From positions 1 to 56,775 of the forward strand of contig CALUNG010000015.1 of assembly GCA_944321955.1 (NCBI GenBank): a DNA stretch of 56,775 nt, read 5' to 3'. The notes below the pieces were generated by a model. That model saw only the letters and a list, made by a program, of their open reading frames with translations, was not told where the DNA came from and did no database searches. Shown in pieces: positions 32,176 to 40,445 of this stretch; positions within the stretch are counted from its first letter, which is position 1, and every line of letters starts with the position of its first letter. The position numbers and the translations under genes are program-made. Origin of the DNA: an uncultured Alistipes sp. (GTDB taxonomy: Bacteria; Bacteroidota; Bacteroidia; Bacteroidales; Rikenellaceae).

Positions 32176-33768
32176 ATGACAAACAGCAAATTATTGATGA
32201 TCGGTCTGGCAACGTCGATTATCTTGGCCGGAACATTGACCTCCTGCGACAAAAAAGAAGAGAACACGACCGTACCCCAACCCGAAGCCACTGAAGTAGT
32301 TCTCGACCAGTTCTACGACGGTCTCTATTTCGGAAATTTCTGGGACGAAGGTTACGCCAACTACTACTTCGTATTGGTAAACTGCGAAACGGGATACGAT
32401 GACAACAGCTATCTTCTTCCTGCCGAGGTCGGCGGCTACGTGCTCTACTGCGACCTATGGGGAGCCATCTCCGAAGACCATACGTCGCCCGTGGTTCCCG
32501 AAGGAACATATACCGCAACCACAGGACGTGCAAACGGAACGTTCGATCTTGACCACACCCTTGCCACATGGAACCAGGAACAGGTTGGCGACATGTATCG
32601 CATCTCCGACGTGCTCTTCTCGGACGGAACCATAACCGTCAAGCATACGGCCGACGGTTACGACATCGTAGCCGACATGATCACCGTCGACGGCGATCGT
32701 CTGAAATTCACATACAACGGACAGATGGCCCTTCAGGACAAGAGCGACGATGACGACACAGAAGACGACAACTACATCCGCGAGAATATCGACCTTTCGC
32801 TGCAGCGCGTCACCCTGCAGCAGTACGACGAGGGTACCGAAGGCGTTAACACCAATGTACTCAGATGTTTCGACGTAGACCGCATCACCGACAACGGCCT
32901 CTATCCGTACAGCGCCGGACACAAACTCCAGATAGGTCTCTACACGGCCGACGGAGCCGGTCTCGACGGTACGTACGTCCTCGGCAACCGCAGCGACTAC
33001 AAGCCCGGAACGTTCTATGCCGGTTCGTGGCTCGGACTTCAGGCCGTAGGCACCTTCTGCCAGCAGGTCGACGACAACGGCAACTCGAAATACTGCCTCA
33101 TCGAGGACGGTACGATCAACATCACCGACAACGGCGACGGCACCCACACCATCAAGTGCAACCTTACCGACAGCAACGGATACAGCGTCAAATGCGACTG
33201 GACCGGAACGGTCGAAGAGTTCCAGATTATTGAGTCCGTACAGAGCACCCTGACTCAGGACGTTGTCTACAATCCTCTCGAGTGCACGTCGATATACTAT
33301 CTCGAAGACTATTTCTACACGGGCACCGACGCATACACCATGATGCTCGAGGATGGAGACGAGGTACTTGCCATCGACTTCTGCGCACCGGCATCGGCCG
33401 ATCCGTCGGTAATGCCTACCGGAACGTTCACCGTATCGTCGACGAACGAGGCCATGACAGTAAATCCCGGTCGTATCACTGCAACTTACGCAGAACCTTC
33501 GTCATATATCCGCTACGAAATAAACGGCACCTCTGCCGACGCAGCAGACATGGCTCCGATTTACGCCGGAACGATGACCATCACGAATCTGGGCAGCGAG
33601 TACTCGATCGAATTCGAGTTCTACGACGACGCCAACCGCAACGACGCCTCGATCACGCCTCACAAGATATCGGGTTCGTGGAAAGGGACGATTCCCGCCA
33701 TCGAGAACTATTACGAATCCGCATACGCAGCCAACCCGAGAAGGGTTGCCCGTACGACGGTTCGATAG
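32176..33768 (+). CDS. Lipoprotein with three tandem beta-rich modules
   Basis: A 530-residue lipoprotein; lipobox LTSC with Cys near residue 24. The mature part seems to hold three related modules of about 150 residues (about 40-195, 220-355, 370-515). Each has a strand region (YYFVLVN, HKLQIGLYT, DAYTMMLED), a turn motif 'P-x-GTY/GTF' (VPEGTYTAT, YKPGTFYAG, MPTGTFTVS) and a late strand like the 'DGYDIVADM', 'DGTHTIKCNL' and 'SEYSIEFEF' patterns, all ending in a Trp or hydrophobic strand. The family is not one I can name. It looks like a surface-exposed or periplasmic beta-sandwich array, possibly for glycan or protein binding. It ends at a strong terminator. Confidence 0.75.
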   Translation: MTNSKLLMIGLATSIILAGTLTSCDKKEENTTVPQPEATEVVLDQFYDGLYFGNFWDEGYANYYFVLVNCETGYDDNSYLLPAEVGGYVLYCDLWGAISEDHTSPVVPEGTYTATTGRANGTFDLDHTLATWNQEQVGDMYRISDVLFSDGTITVKHTADGYDIVADMITVDGDRLKFTYNGQMALQDKSDDDDTEDDNYIRENIDLSLQRVTLQQYDEGTEGVNTNVLRCFDVDRITDNGLYPYSAGHKLQIGLYTADGAGLDGTYVLGNRSDYKPGTFYAGSWLGLQAVGTFCQQVDDNGNSKYCLIEDGTINITDNGDGTHTIKCNLTDSNGYSVKCDWTGTVEEFQIIESVQSTLTQDVVYNPLECTSIYYLEDYFYTGTDAYTMMLEDGDEVLAIDFCAPASADPSVMPTGTFTVSSTNEAMTVNPGRITATYAEPSSYIRYEINGTSADAADMAPIYAGTMTITNLGSEYSIEFEFYDDANRNDASITPHKISGSWKGTIPAIENYYESAYAANPRRVARTTVR

Positions 33769-33781
33769 TCTCTTTTCAGGC

Positions 33782-33819
33782 AAAAAGGCCGGCACTGATT
33801 GAAAGTGCCGGCCTTTTTT
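33782..33819 (+). terminator. Terminator after the tandem-repeat lipoprotein gene
   Basis: A 15-base stem (AAAAAGGCCGGCACT / AGTGCCGGCCTTTTT) with a 7-base loop and a T-tail. Confidence 0.93.
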
Positions 33820-33893
33820 GTCCAATACATGCATTTTTACGCTCCATTCGCATACATGTTGCGTCAGGACGTACAGTTTTCCGGTGTTTTTGG

Positions 33894-33901
33894 TAATTTT
33901 G
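33894..33901 (+). promoter_or_regulatory. -7 element of the GT90-type gene
   Basis: TAATTTTG, 22 bases ahead of the ATG; -33 not clear. Confidence 0.55.
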
Positions 33902-33922
33902 GCGCGGCAAACAGCACTCAAG

Positions 33923-34912
33923 ATGAACATACCATACAGACTTCACAGCGGCAAGAACAGCAATCTGGCATACTATGCCGGCAATTTCGCCGGATTCCTA
34001 ATACCTGATGAATGGTTTCGCATGCGGCTCGGAAGCACGCTTAAGAAGTTTCAGAGTCGTAATGACATGGAGTACATACTCGACCGAGTGAACTACTACT
34101 GCAAGCTGAATACCGTCACCCCGCTGCCGGCAGACTCTCCGGCTCTCGGCGAACATCGATACGGCAAGCGCGACTATCCGAGCAGCTACTTCTTCGACAC
34201 ATACATGTTCACGCGCTGGTTCCCCAAAACGCTGCACTGGCATCACGACTTCGGCGACGTGACATACGTACCTGAGTGCCCGTCGATCGTAAAGAGCCGT
34301 CCGCTCTGCGACGACAATACCAACTCCGTAGTAATGAAACTCGACCGCAACCGACACTTCACCTTCATCAAGGACCATACGCCCTTTGACAAAAAGGAGA
34401 ATCGAGCCATATTCCGCGGCGACATAGCATGGAAACCACGACGCCAGCAATTCATGCGGATGTACTACGGCTCGCCCGTCGTCGATGCCGGTGACGTTAC
34501 GCCTGCGGCTCTTGCCGACAAACTGGGATTTCCGGCCGAGTGGCGGCGCAAGCCAATATCGCTTTACAACCACCTGCGTTACAAGTTCATCATGACGCTC
34601 GAAGGCAATGACGTGGCAAGCAATCTCAAATGGGTCATGTCGTCTAACTCGCTGGCCGTGATGCCACGACCGACATGCGAGACATGGTTCATGGAGGGAC
34701 GTCTGATTCCAGGCGTGCACTATGTGGAGATACGCCCCGACTTTACGGATCTCGAAGAGCGCATGCAGTACTACATCGATCATCCGGCCGAAGCCGACGA
34801 GATAATCCGCGCCGCCCACGAATATGTCGACCAGTTCCGCGACAAAAGACGCGAAAAACTGATATCGCTGCTGGTGCTTAATAAATATTTCGAGTTCACG
34901 GGGCAGCTCTGA
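33923..34912 (+). CDS. Glycosyltransferase family 90 / CAP10-like protein
   Basis: A 329-residue protein with features of the GT90/CAP10 superfamily (LPS-modifying glycosyltransferases). FGDVTYVPECPSIVKSRPL, then LMKL/DRNRHF region, RAIFRGDIAWKPRRQQFM (GT90 'R..FRG' motif), RRKPISLYNHLRYKFIMTLEGNDVASNLKWVM and SLAVMPRPTCETWFMEG, with the common 'EG..V' donor-binding pattern. It would add a sugar, commonly xylose or glucose in relatives, to a surface glycan or lipid in the cytoplasm or at the membrane. The start is ATG 33923; longer frames run through the promoter. Its promoter box and the preceding terminator make it monocistronic. Confidence 0.8.
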   Translation: MNIPYRLHSGKNSNLAYYAGNFAGFLIPDEWFRMRLGSTLKKFQSRNDMEYILDRVNYYCKLNTVTPLPADSPALGEHRYGKRDYPSSYFFDTYMFTRWFPKTLHWHHDFGDVTYVPECPSIVKSRPLCDDNTNSVVMKLDRNRHFTFIKDHTPFDKKENRAIFRGDIAWKPRRQQFMRMYYGSPVVDAGDVTPAALADKLGFPAEWRRKPISLYNHLRYKFIMTLEGNDVASNLKWVMSSNSLAVMPRPTCETWFMEGRLIPGVHYVEIRPDFTDLEERMQYYIDHPAEADEIIRAAHEYVDQFRDKRREKLISLLVLNKYFEFTGQL

Positions 34913-34962
34913 CAGCCTCATTAACTGCGGAATGTTATCACAACATGCTGCCGTGACATGAA

Positions 34963-34980
34963 ATGTTAATTTTATGTTAA
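34963..34980 (+). promoter_or_regulatory. Direct repeat, candidate Pho box
   Basis: ATGTTAA at 34963-34969 is repeated exactly at 34974-34980, 11 bases apart (one helical turn). A further TGTTAT lies at 34933-34938, and an inverted TTAACA at 34987-34992. This spacing is like PhoB/PhoP boxes, and it precedes a phosphate transporter promoter by 15 bases. The regulator is inferred. Confidence 0.5.
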
Positions 34981-34995
34981 CTCTTCTTAACAGAA

Positions 34996-35026
34996 TTGTA
35001 ATATCCACGGCCCGCAAGTAACTTTG
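34996..35026 (+). promoter_or_regulatory. -33/-7 promoter of the PiT-PhoU operon
   Basis: TTG at 34996-34998, 20 bases, then TAACTTTG at 35019-35026. The ATG lies 21 bases downstream. Confidence 0.88.
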
Positions 35027-35046
35027 TGGTGTATTACAACACCCTT

Positions 35047-37266
35047 ATGGAGTATATCTACACCTTCATGCTCGTCGTAATGATAATCCTCGCAGTCACG
35101 GGATTATTCATCGGCGTAATGAACGACGCGGCAAACTTCCTCAACTCGGCAATTGCATCCAAAGCGGCACCACTCAAAATCATCATGGCCGTAGCCTCGG
35201 TCGGCATACTCATCGGCGCCGCCACATCGAGCGGCATGATGGAGGTGGCCCGCAGCGGAATGTTCGATCCGGCGAACTTCACGTTCCGCGACGTGATGAT
35301 CCTCTATCTGTCGGTGATGCTCGCCAATATCATCCTGCTCGACGTCTACAACACCATGGGGCTGCCCACATCGACAACCGTGGCACTGGTCTTCTGTCTG
35401 TTGGGAGCGGCTCTGGCCGTATCGATCGTCGTGATCACATCCAACGACGCAATCTCGCTCGCCGAAATAGGCCGTTACATCAACTCGACACGGGCCATGG
35501 CCATAGTCGCCGGAATACTGCTGTCGGTGATACTCGCATTCTCGTGCGGTTCGCTGGTGATGTACCTGTCGCGCATCATCTTCTCGTTCAGATACCATAC
35601 CGTATTCAAACGTTTCGGCGCCATGTGGTGCGGAGCCTCGTTCACGGCGATAGTCTACTTTGCACTCTTCAAGGGCCTCAAGAACGTACTGGCCGGCTCG
35701 GCCGTGATACGCTTCATCGACGAACATACGGTTCTCGCACTTGCAATCGTGTGGGTCATCTGCACGGCGCTGCTCTACTTCCTGCAGCTTTTCAAGATCA
35801 ACATACTGAAGATCAACATACTGGCCGGCACATTCGCCCTGGCCCTCGCCTTCGCAGGCAACGACCTTGTGAACTTCGTGGGTGTGCCAGTAGCCGGATA
35901 CGACTCATACATGATGGCCCGCGCCAGCGGCGACACGTCGATGACGATGGGAGCTCTGGCAACCGACGTTTCGGCCAACATGTATCTGCTGCTCATCGCC
36001 GGCGGCATCATGATCGTAACGCTCTGGACATCGAAACGCGCACTCTCGGTCAGCAAGACCGAACTCTCGCTCTCGAGCCAGGACGAAAGCGACGGCGAAT
36101 ACGGCTCGACGGCCGCCTCGCGCGGCGTCGTACGCCTTGCCATGCACATCAACTCGGGCCTCGAGGCCATAACGCCGCGTTTCGTCAAGGAGTTCATCGC
36201 AAGCCGTTTCGTAAAGCTGCCCGAAGAGGAGCGCAACGGCGGTTCGTACGATCTCATACGCGCCACGGTCAACCTTACGACCTCGGCAATACTCATATCG
36301 ATAGCCACCTCGCTCAAGCTGCCGCTCTCGACCACCTACGTATGTTTCATGGTCTCGATGGGTTCGTCGCTGGCCGACAAGGCATGGGGACGCGAAAGCG
36401 CCGTTTACCGCATATCGGGCGTATTAACGGTAGTCTCAGGTTGGTTCGTGACCGGATTCGGGGCATTCCTGATTGCCTTTGTCGTGGCGCTGGTACTCAT
36501 GTACGGCGGCAATATCGCCATTATAGCCGTCTCGCTGCTATGCGGATGGATGCTGCTGCGCAGCAACCTGAAGAAGAACAAACAGGCGGCGGACGACGGC
36601 TCCCGCAAGGAACACAAGGCCGAAAACGCCGAAGAGATCATCTCGCAAAGCATCGCCGAGGTGAGCGAAACCATGTCGCAGGTAACGCGCATCTACGACC
36701 GCACGATGATCGCCACGTTCAAGGAGAACCGCAAGGTGCTGCGCGAAATGGTACAACAGTCCGAGGAGCTTTTCGCCAAGTCGCGCGAACGCAAATACCA
36801 GATCATGCCGATCCTCTACACCATCAAGGACAACGAGGTCAATGCCGCATACTACTATGCGCAGGTGGTGGACTACATGAACGAGATAACCAAGTCGCTT
36901 GTGCATATCACCCGACCCTGCTTCGAACACATCGACAACAACCATGAAGGCCTCAGCAAGGAACAGATCGAGGAGCTGATGAAGATCAACGACGATGTAG
37001 AAAACATCTTCGCACACGTGAACAACACGCTCAAACGCAACGACTTTTCGGAGGTTGAGTACATCGTTGGCCTGCGCGACGCCCTGTTCGAGACCATATC
37101 GGAGGCGATGACCAACCAGTTGCGGCGCATAAAGCACAAACAGTCGTCGACAAAGGCAAGCATGTTGTACATAACCATACTCAACGAGACCAAGACGATG
37201 GTTCTGCATTCGCGCAATCTGGTAAAATCGCAAAAGTATTTCCTCTCACACAACGAAGAAGAATAG
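35047..37266 (+). CDS. PiT-family phosphate transporter with PhoU-like C-terminal domain
   Basis: A 739-residue protein. Residues 1-520 form the membrane part with the duplicated PiT signature: GLFIGVMNDAANFLNSAI near residue 25 and ALAFAGNDLVNFVGVP near 275, and further helices around 410-520. The C-terminal 190 residues (about 535-725) are helical and PhoU-like (EVSETMSQVTRIYDRTMIAT, then REMVQQSEELF). Such fusions occur in Bacteroidetes. It imports phosphate by a cation gradient, and the PhoU part may gate transport or signal phosphate status. I start at ATG 35047 because a promoter covers the earlier in-frame GTG. The NCS2 gene follows after three bases. Confidence 0.93.
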   Translation: MEYIYTFMLVVMIILAVTGLFIGVMNDAANFLNSAIASKAAPLKIIMAVASVGILIGAATSSGMMEVARSGMFDPANFTFRDVMILYLSVMLANIILLDVYNTMGLPTSTTVALVFCLLGAALAVSIVVITSNDAISLAEIGRYINSTRAMAIVAGILLSVILAFSCGSLVMYLSRIIFSFRYHTVFKRFGAMWCGASFTAIVYFALFKGLKNVLAGSAVIRFIDEHTVLALAIVWVICTALLYFLQLFKINILKINILAGTFALALAFAGNDLVNFVGVPVAGYDSYMMARASGDTSMTMGALATDVSANMYLLLIAGGIMIVTLWTSKRALSVSKTELSLSSQDESDGEYGSTAASRGVVRLAMHINSGLEAITPRFVKEFIASRFVKLPEEERNGGSYDLIRATVNLTTSAILISIATSLKLPLSTTYVCFMVSMGSSLADKAWGRESAVYRISGVLTVVSGWFVTGFGAFLIAFVVALVLMYGGNIAIIAVSLLCGWMLLRSNLKKNKQAADDGSRKEHKAENAEEIISQSIAEVSETMSQVTRIYDRTMIATFKENRKVLREMVQQSEELFAKSRERKYQIMPILYTIKDNEVNAAYYYAQVVDYMNEITKSLVHITRPCFEHIDNNHEGLSKEQIEELMKINDDVENIFAHVNNTLKRNDFSEVEYIVGLRDALFETISEAMTNQLRRIKHKQSSTKASMLYITILNETKTMVLHSRNLVKSQKYFLSHNEEE

Positions 37267-37269
37267 ACC

Positions 37270-38535
37270 ATGGAATTCAAGTACGGGCTTAACGATCGCC
37301 CGAAGATCGTACCGATGTTGATGTACGGACTGCAATGGCTGCTCATAGCCATACCTGTCGTACTGACAAGCACATTCGTAGCGCCGGAAGGCCAAACCAT
37401 CATGTTCACACAGAAACTCTTCGGCGTAATGGGCCTGTGCATGGTGCTGCAGGCTCTGTGGGGACACCGTCTGCCGCTTGTATCAGGCCCTGCAGCCGCG
37501 TTGCTGATGGGTATTCTCGCGGCATCGGTCCAGGGATACGGACAGACCGAGATCTACACGTCGGTATTCGTGGGCGGAATACTCATCGCACTGATAGCCG
37601 CAAGCGGAGTGATGGCGAAGATCCAGCCGCTGTTCACCCCGCGAATCGTGGTGGTGATCCTGATGCTCATATCGTTTACGATAGCCAAACCGATACTCGG
37701 GCTGATATTCGCCGACCCGGAGCACCATACGCTCGAGTTCTGGTTCGCGGTGGTGTGCGTCATACTGATGGTCATCGCCAACGACAAGCTGCGCGGAATA
37801 TGGAAAAGCACCGTGGTAATGTGGGCCCTCATCCTCGGCAGCCTCGCATACTATGCCATGACCGGATTTCCCGATGCGATAGCCGCCGACACGAAAGAGT
37901 CGCCGCTCTTCATCTTCCCGCTCAAGTTCGATGCGGGCGTGATCATATCGTTCGTGTTCTGCTACATAGCACTGCTCATCAATGAGGTGGGGTCGGTACA
38001 GTCGCTCGGCGACATGGTCGGCGCCGACAACATGGCCGCCCGAAACCGCCGCGGTCTGGGTGTGGCCGGAGCCGTGAACGTTCTGGCCGGATGCATGGGC
38101 GTCATCGGCCCGGTAGACTATTCGCTCAGCCCTGGCGTCGTAGCCTCGACATCGTGCGCCTCGCGCTACACGATAATACCGGCCGGTCTGGCCATGATCG
38201 TCATTGCATTCTTCCCGCCCGTCGTGGGAGTGCTGATGTCGATTCCGCCGACGGTCATGGGTGCAATACTCTTCTTCCTGATGGGAATACAGCTGGCCGC
38301 CGGCTTCGAGATGGCAAGCAACACGCGCAGCATCACGACGTTCCGTCACGGAATGATCCTCGGCATACCGCTCATGTTCGACGTAATACTGACCTTCACC
38401 CCTGCCGAAGCCATTGCCGGCATACCCGAAATCATACGGCCCGTAATAGGCAACGGATTCGTCATGGGCGTAATCATCGTTCTGCTGCTCGAACACGTCT
38501 TCCTGCGCGACAAAAAAGAGCGTACAATAAAATAA
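37270..38535 (+). CDS. NCS2-family nucleobase:cation symporter
   Basis: A 421-residue protein with about twelve to fourteen helices, of the uracil/xanthine permease type. Conserved points: YGLQWLLIAIPVVL at the N-terminus, a helix-3 region PLVSGPAAALLMGI, the substrate helix INEVGSVQSLGDMVGADN (motif with a Glu usually at the nucleobase site), and GVVASTSCASRY. It imports uracil, xanthine or another base by proton or sodium symport. The exact base is unknown. It starts three bases after the phosphate transporter stop, so both are co-transcribed, an odd pairing of phosphate and nucleobase uptake. Confidence 0.92.
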   Translation: MEFKYGLNDRPKIVPMLMYGLQWLLIAIPVVLTSTFVAPEGQTIMFTQKLFGVMGLCMVLQALWGHRLPLVSGPAAALLMGILAASVQGYGQTEIYTSVFVGGILIALIAASGVMAKIQPLFTPRIVVVILMLISFTIAKPILGLIFADPEHHTLEFWFAVVCVILMVIANDKLRGIWKSTVVMWALILGSLAYYAMTGFPDAIAADTKESPLFIFPLKFDAGVIISFVFCYIALLINEVGSVQSLGDMVGADNMAARNRRGLGVAGAVNVLAGCMGVIGPVDYSLSPGVVASTSCASRYTIIPAGLAMIVIAFFPPVVGVLMSIPPTVMGAILFFLMGIQLAAGFEMASNTRSITTFRHGMILGIPLMFDVILTFTPAEAIAGIPEIIRPVIGNGFVMGVIIVLLLEHVFLRDKKERTIK

Positions 38536-38552
38536 CCGTTCGCGACTGACAA

Positions 38553-38601
38553 AAACAGTACGGGCACCTGTCTTAATCTCAGACAGGTGCCCGTACTGTT
38601 T
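38553..38601. terminator. Very strong bidirectional terminator
   Basis: A perfect 21-base stem (38553-38573 with 38581-38601; centre loop TAATCTC). A-rich and T-rich ends flank it on both strands. It separates the NCS2 permease and the UDP-glucose dehydrogenase genes. Confidence 0.95.
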
Positions 38602-38621
38602 GCCGTGTGCACTCCGGAACT

Positions 38622-39929
38622 CTATATGTGCAGATAGTCGAAGCCTTCGGCCGCGAGTTCGGCGGCATCGTAAATGTTGCGGCCGTCGATGACGAGCGGT
38701 CGGTGCATGGCCCGGCGTACGGTCTCCCACGACGGTACGCGGAACTGTTTCCACTCAGTAAGCACCCGCCGGCCACCTGCCCCTCCGAGAGCATCGTACA
38801 TCGAATCGCAGTAGATTATGGAGTCACCCAGACGACGTCGCGCCTCGTCCATGGCAACCGGATCGAATGCACGTACGCGGCAACCGGCCTTGAGCAGCAG
38901 ATCGATCACCACAAGCGACGGAGCCTCGCGCATGTCGTCGGTTTCAGGCTTGAATGCAAGGCCCCACATGGCAATGGTACGACCGGCGAGATCGCCATTG
39001 TAATATTTCGACAACTTGCGGAACAACACCGATTTCTGGCGTTCGTTCACGCTCTCCACCGCCTTGAGTACATCCATCGAATAGCCGTGCGACTCGGCCG
39101 TGCGGATAAGCGCCTTGACATCCTTCGGGAAACACGATCCGCCATATCCGCATCCGGGATAGAGGAACTTGGACCCGATACGGGTATCAGAACCTATGCC
39201 CTTGCGAACCATGTTCACGTCGGCACCCACTATTTCGCACAGGTTGGCAATGTCGTTCATGAACGATATGCGCGTTGCAAGCATCGAGTTGGCCGCATAC
39301 TTGATCATCTCGGCCGACGGCACGTCGGTAAAGATCATGCGGTAGTTGCTCAACATGAACGGCTTGTATATCTGCTCCATGATCGTGCGGGCACGTTCGC
39401 TCTCGACACCCACCACCACGCGGTCCGGAGCCATGAAATCCTTGATGGCGGCTCCCTCCTTCAGAAACTCGGGATTCGATGCCACGTCGAACTGGATGTC
39501 GACGCCGCGACGGGCCAACTCCCCGGCCACGGCAGCCTTCACCTTGCGCGACGTGCCGACCGGAACGGTACTCTTGGTCACCACAACCACATAATGGTTC
39601 ATCTTGGAACCTATCTCCCGCGCCACGGCCAGCACATACTTCAGGTCGGCCGAACCGTCCTCGTCGGGAGGTGTACCCACGGCAAGGAAGACTGCTTCCG
39701 ACGCATCGAGGCCGTCACCGAGTTCGGTGGTGAAGTGCAGACGGCCGTCTGCGGCATTGCGCAGCACAAGCTCCTCGAGCCCCGGTTCATATATGGGCAT
39801 CTCGCCCCGGTTGAGGCGGTCGATCTTGGTCTTGTCGACATCGACGCATGTCACGTCGATGCCCATTTCGGCGAAACAGGCACCCGACACCAGACCGACA
39901 TATCCGGTTCCGACAATGGTTATATTCAT
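38622..39929 (-). CDS. ugd: UDP-glucose 6-dehydrogenase
   Basis: A 435-residue member of the UDP-glucose/GDP-mannose dehydrogenase family. An N-terminal Rossmann NAD site GTGYVGLVSGACFAEMG; KSTVPVGTSRKV and SNPEFLKEGAAIKDFM in the central part; the catalytic Cys in YPGCGYGGSCFPKDVKAL; and the substrate domain GLAFKPETDDMREAPSL. It oxidises UDP-glucose to UDP-glucuronate for capsule or surface polysaccharide. By sequence UDP-glucose is likelier than GDP-mannose, but not proven. A good -33/-7 promoter lies upstream on the minus strand. Confidence 0.94.
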   Translation of the reverse strand: MNITIVGTGYVGLVSGACFAEMGIDVTCVDVDKTKIDRLNRGEMPIYEPGLEELVLRNAADGRLHFTTELGDGLDASEAVFLAVGTPPDEDGSADLKYVLAVAREIGSKMNHYVVVVTKSTVPVGTSRKVKAAVAGELARRGVDIQFDVASNPEFLKEGAAIKDFMAPDRVVVGVESERARTIMEQIYKPFMLSNYRMIFTDVPSAEMIKYAANSMLATRISFMNDIANLCEIVGADVNMVRKGIGSDTRIGSKFLYPGCGYGGSCFPKDVKALIRTAESHGYSMDVLKAVESVNERQKSVLFRKLSKYYNGDLAGRTIAMWGLAFKPETDDMREAPSLVVIDLLLKAGCRVRAFDPVAMDEARRRLGDSIIYCDSMYDALGGAGGRRVLTEWKQFRVPSWETVRRAMHRPLVIDGRNIYDAAELAAEGFDYLHI

Positions 39930-39952
39930 AATCCAGATTACAGTTTATCATA

Positions 39953-39982
39953 CAAAGATAATCTATTTGTGCGAATTTGCAA
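39953..39982 (-). promoter_or_regulatory. -33/-7 promoter of ugd
   Basis: On the minus strand TTTGC (TTG at 39982-39980), 19 bases, TATCTTTG at 39960-39953, then the ATG 23 bases on. Confidence 0.88.
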
Positions 39983-40378
39983 ACGAAAAAACCGGTATTG
40001 CTGCAACAGCACACAATTTGCTTGAATACAGCGAGGTAGGCCTGTCGATAAAAAATATTTCAAAAGGTATAAATTCTATTCTAAACCACGCTTACAATTC
40101 GTATCCGGCTTTACTATGGAAACAAAAAGCTGAAAGTATGCGAAGATGTAATGATCCGTATTATTAATAGGTATCAAAGGGCCATATAGGCCTGTTCAAC
40201 GATATTTCGACAAAACAAGGCATATCTGACATCTTTACGACCATCCCCGACACCGAAAATGCACAAAAAAGGTCATGTAAAACCGTAATCAAAGCAAGCC
40301 TGTAAGGTTACAAATTGTAAGGGCCAAAGACATTATTAAATAAATTTATTATATAATGCACAGTTTTTCAAAATTTGC
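39983..40378. other. AT-rich intergenic region upstream of the SusC gene
   Basis: About 400 bases between the ugd and susC promoters, with low GC compared to the surroundings. I see no gene or strong hairpin. It may carry binding sites for a regulator encoded elsewhere, as no ECF/FecR or hybrid sensor sits beside this SusC/SusD pair. Confidence 0.5.
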
Positions 40379-40409
40379 TTGTCGTTTTTCGCGAAATATA
40401 TTAACTTTG
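40379..40409 (+). promoter_or_regulatory. -33/-7 promoter of the SusCD operon
   Basis: TTG at 40379-40381, 20 bases, then TAACTTTG at 40402-40409. The ATG lies 36 bases downstream. Confidence 0.87.
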
Positions 40410-40445
40410 TGACGTTACTATTTTTGTTAAAACACACTAAAAATT

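Noticed and set aside
39983-40378. A riboswitch or small RNA upstream of SusC
   Set aside because: The stretch is AT-rich, without a recognisable conserved core or strong hairpin; recorded only as intergenic.
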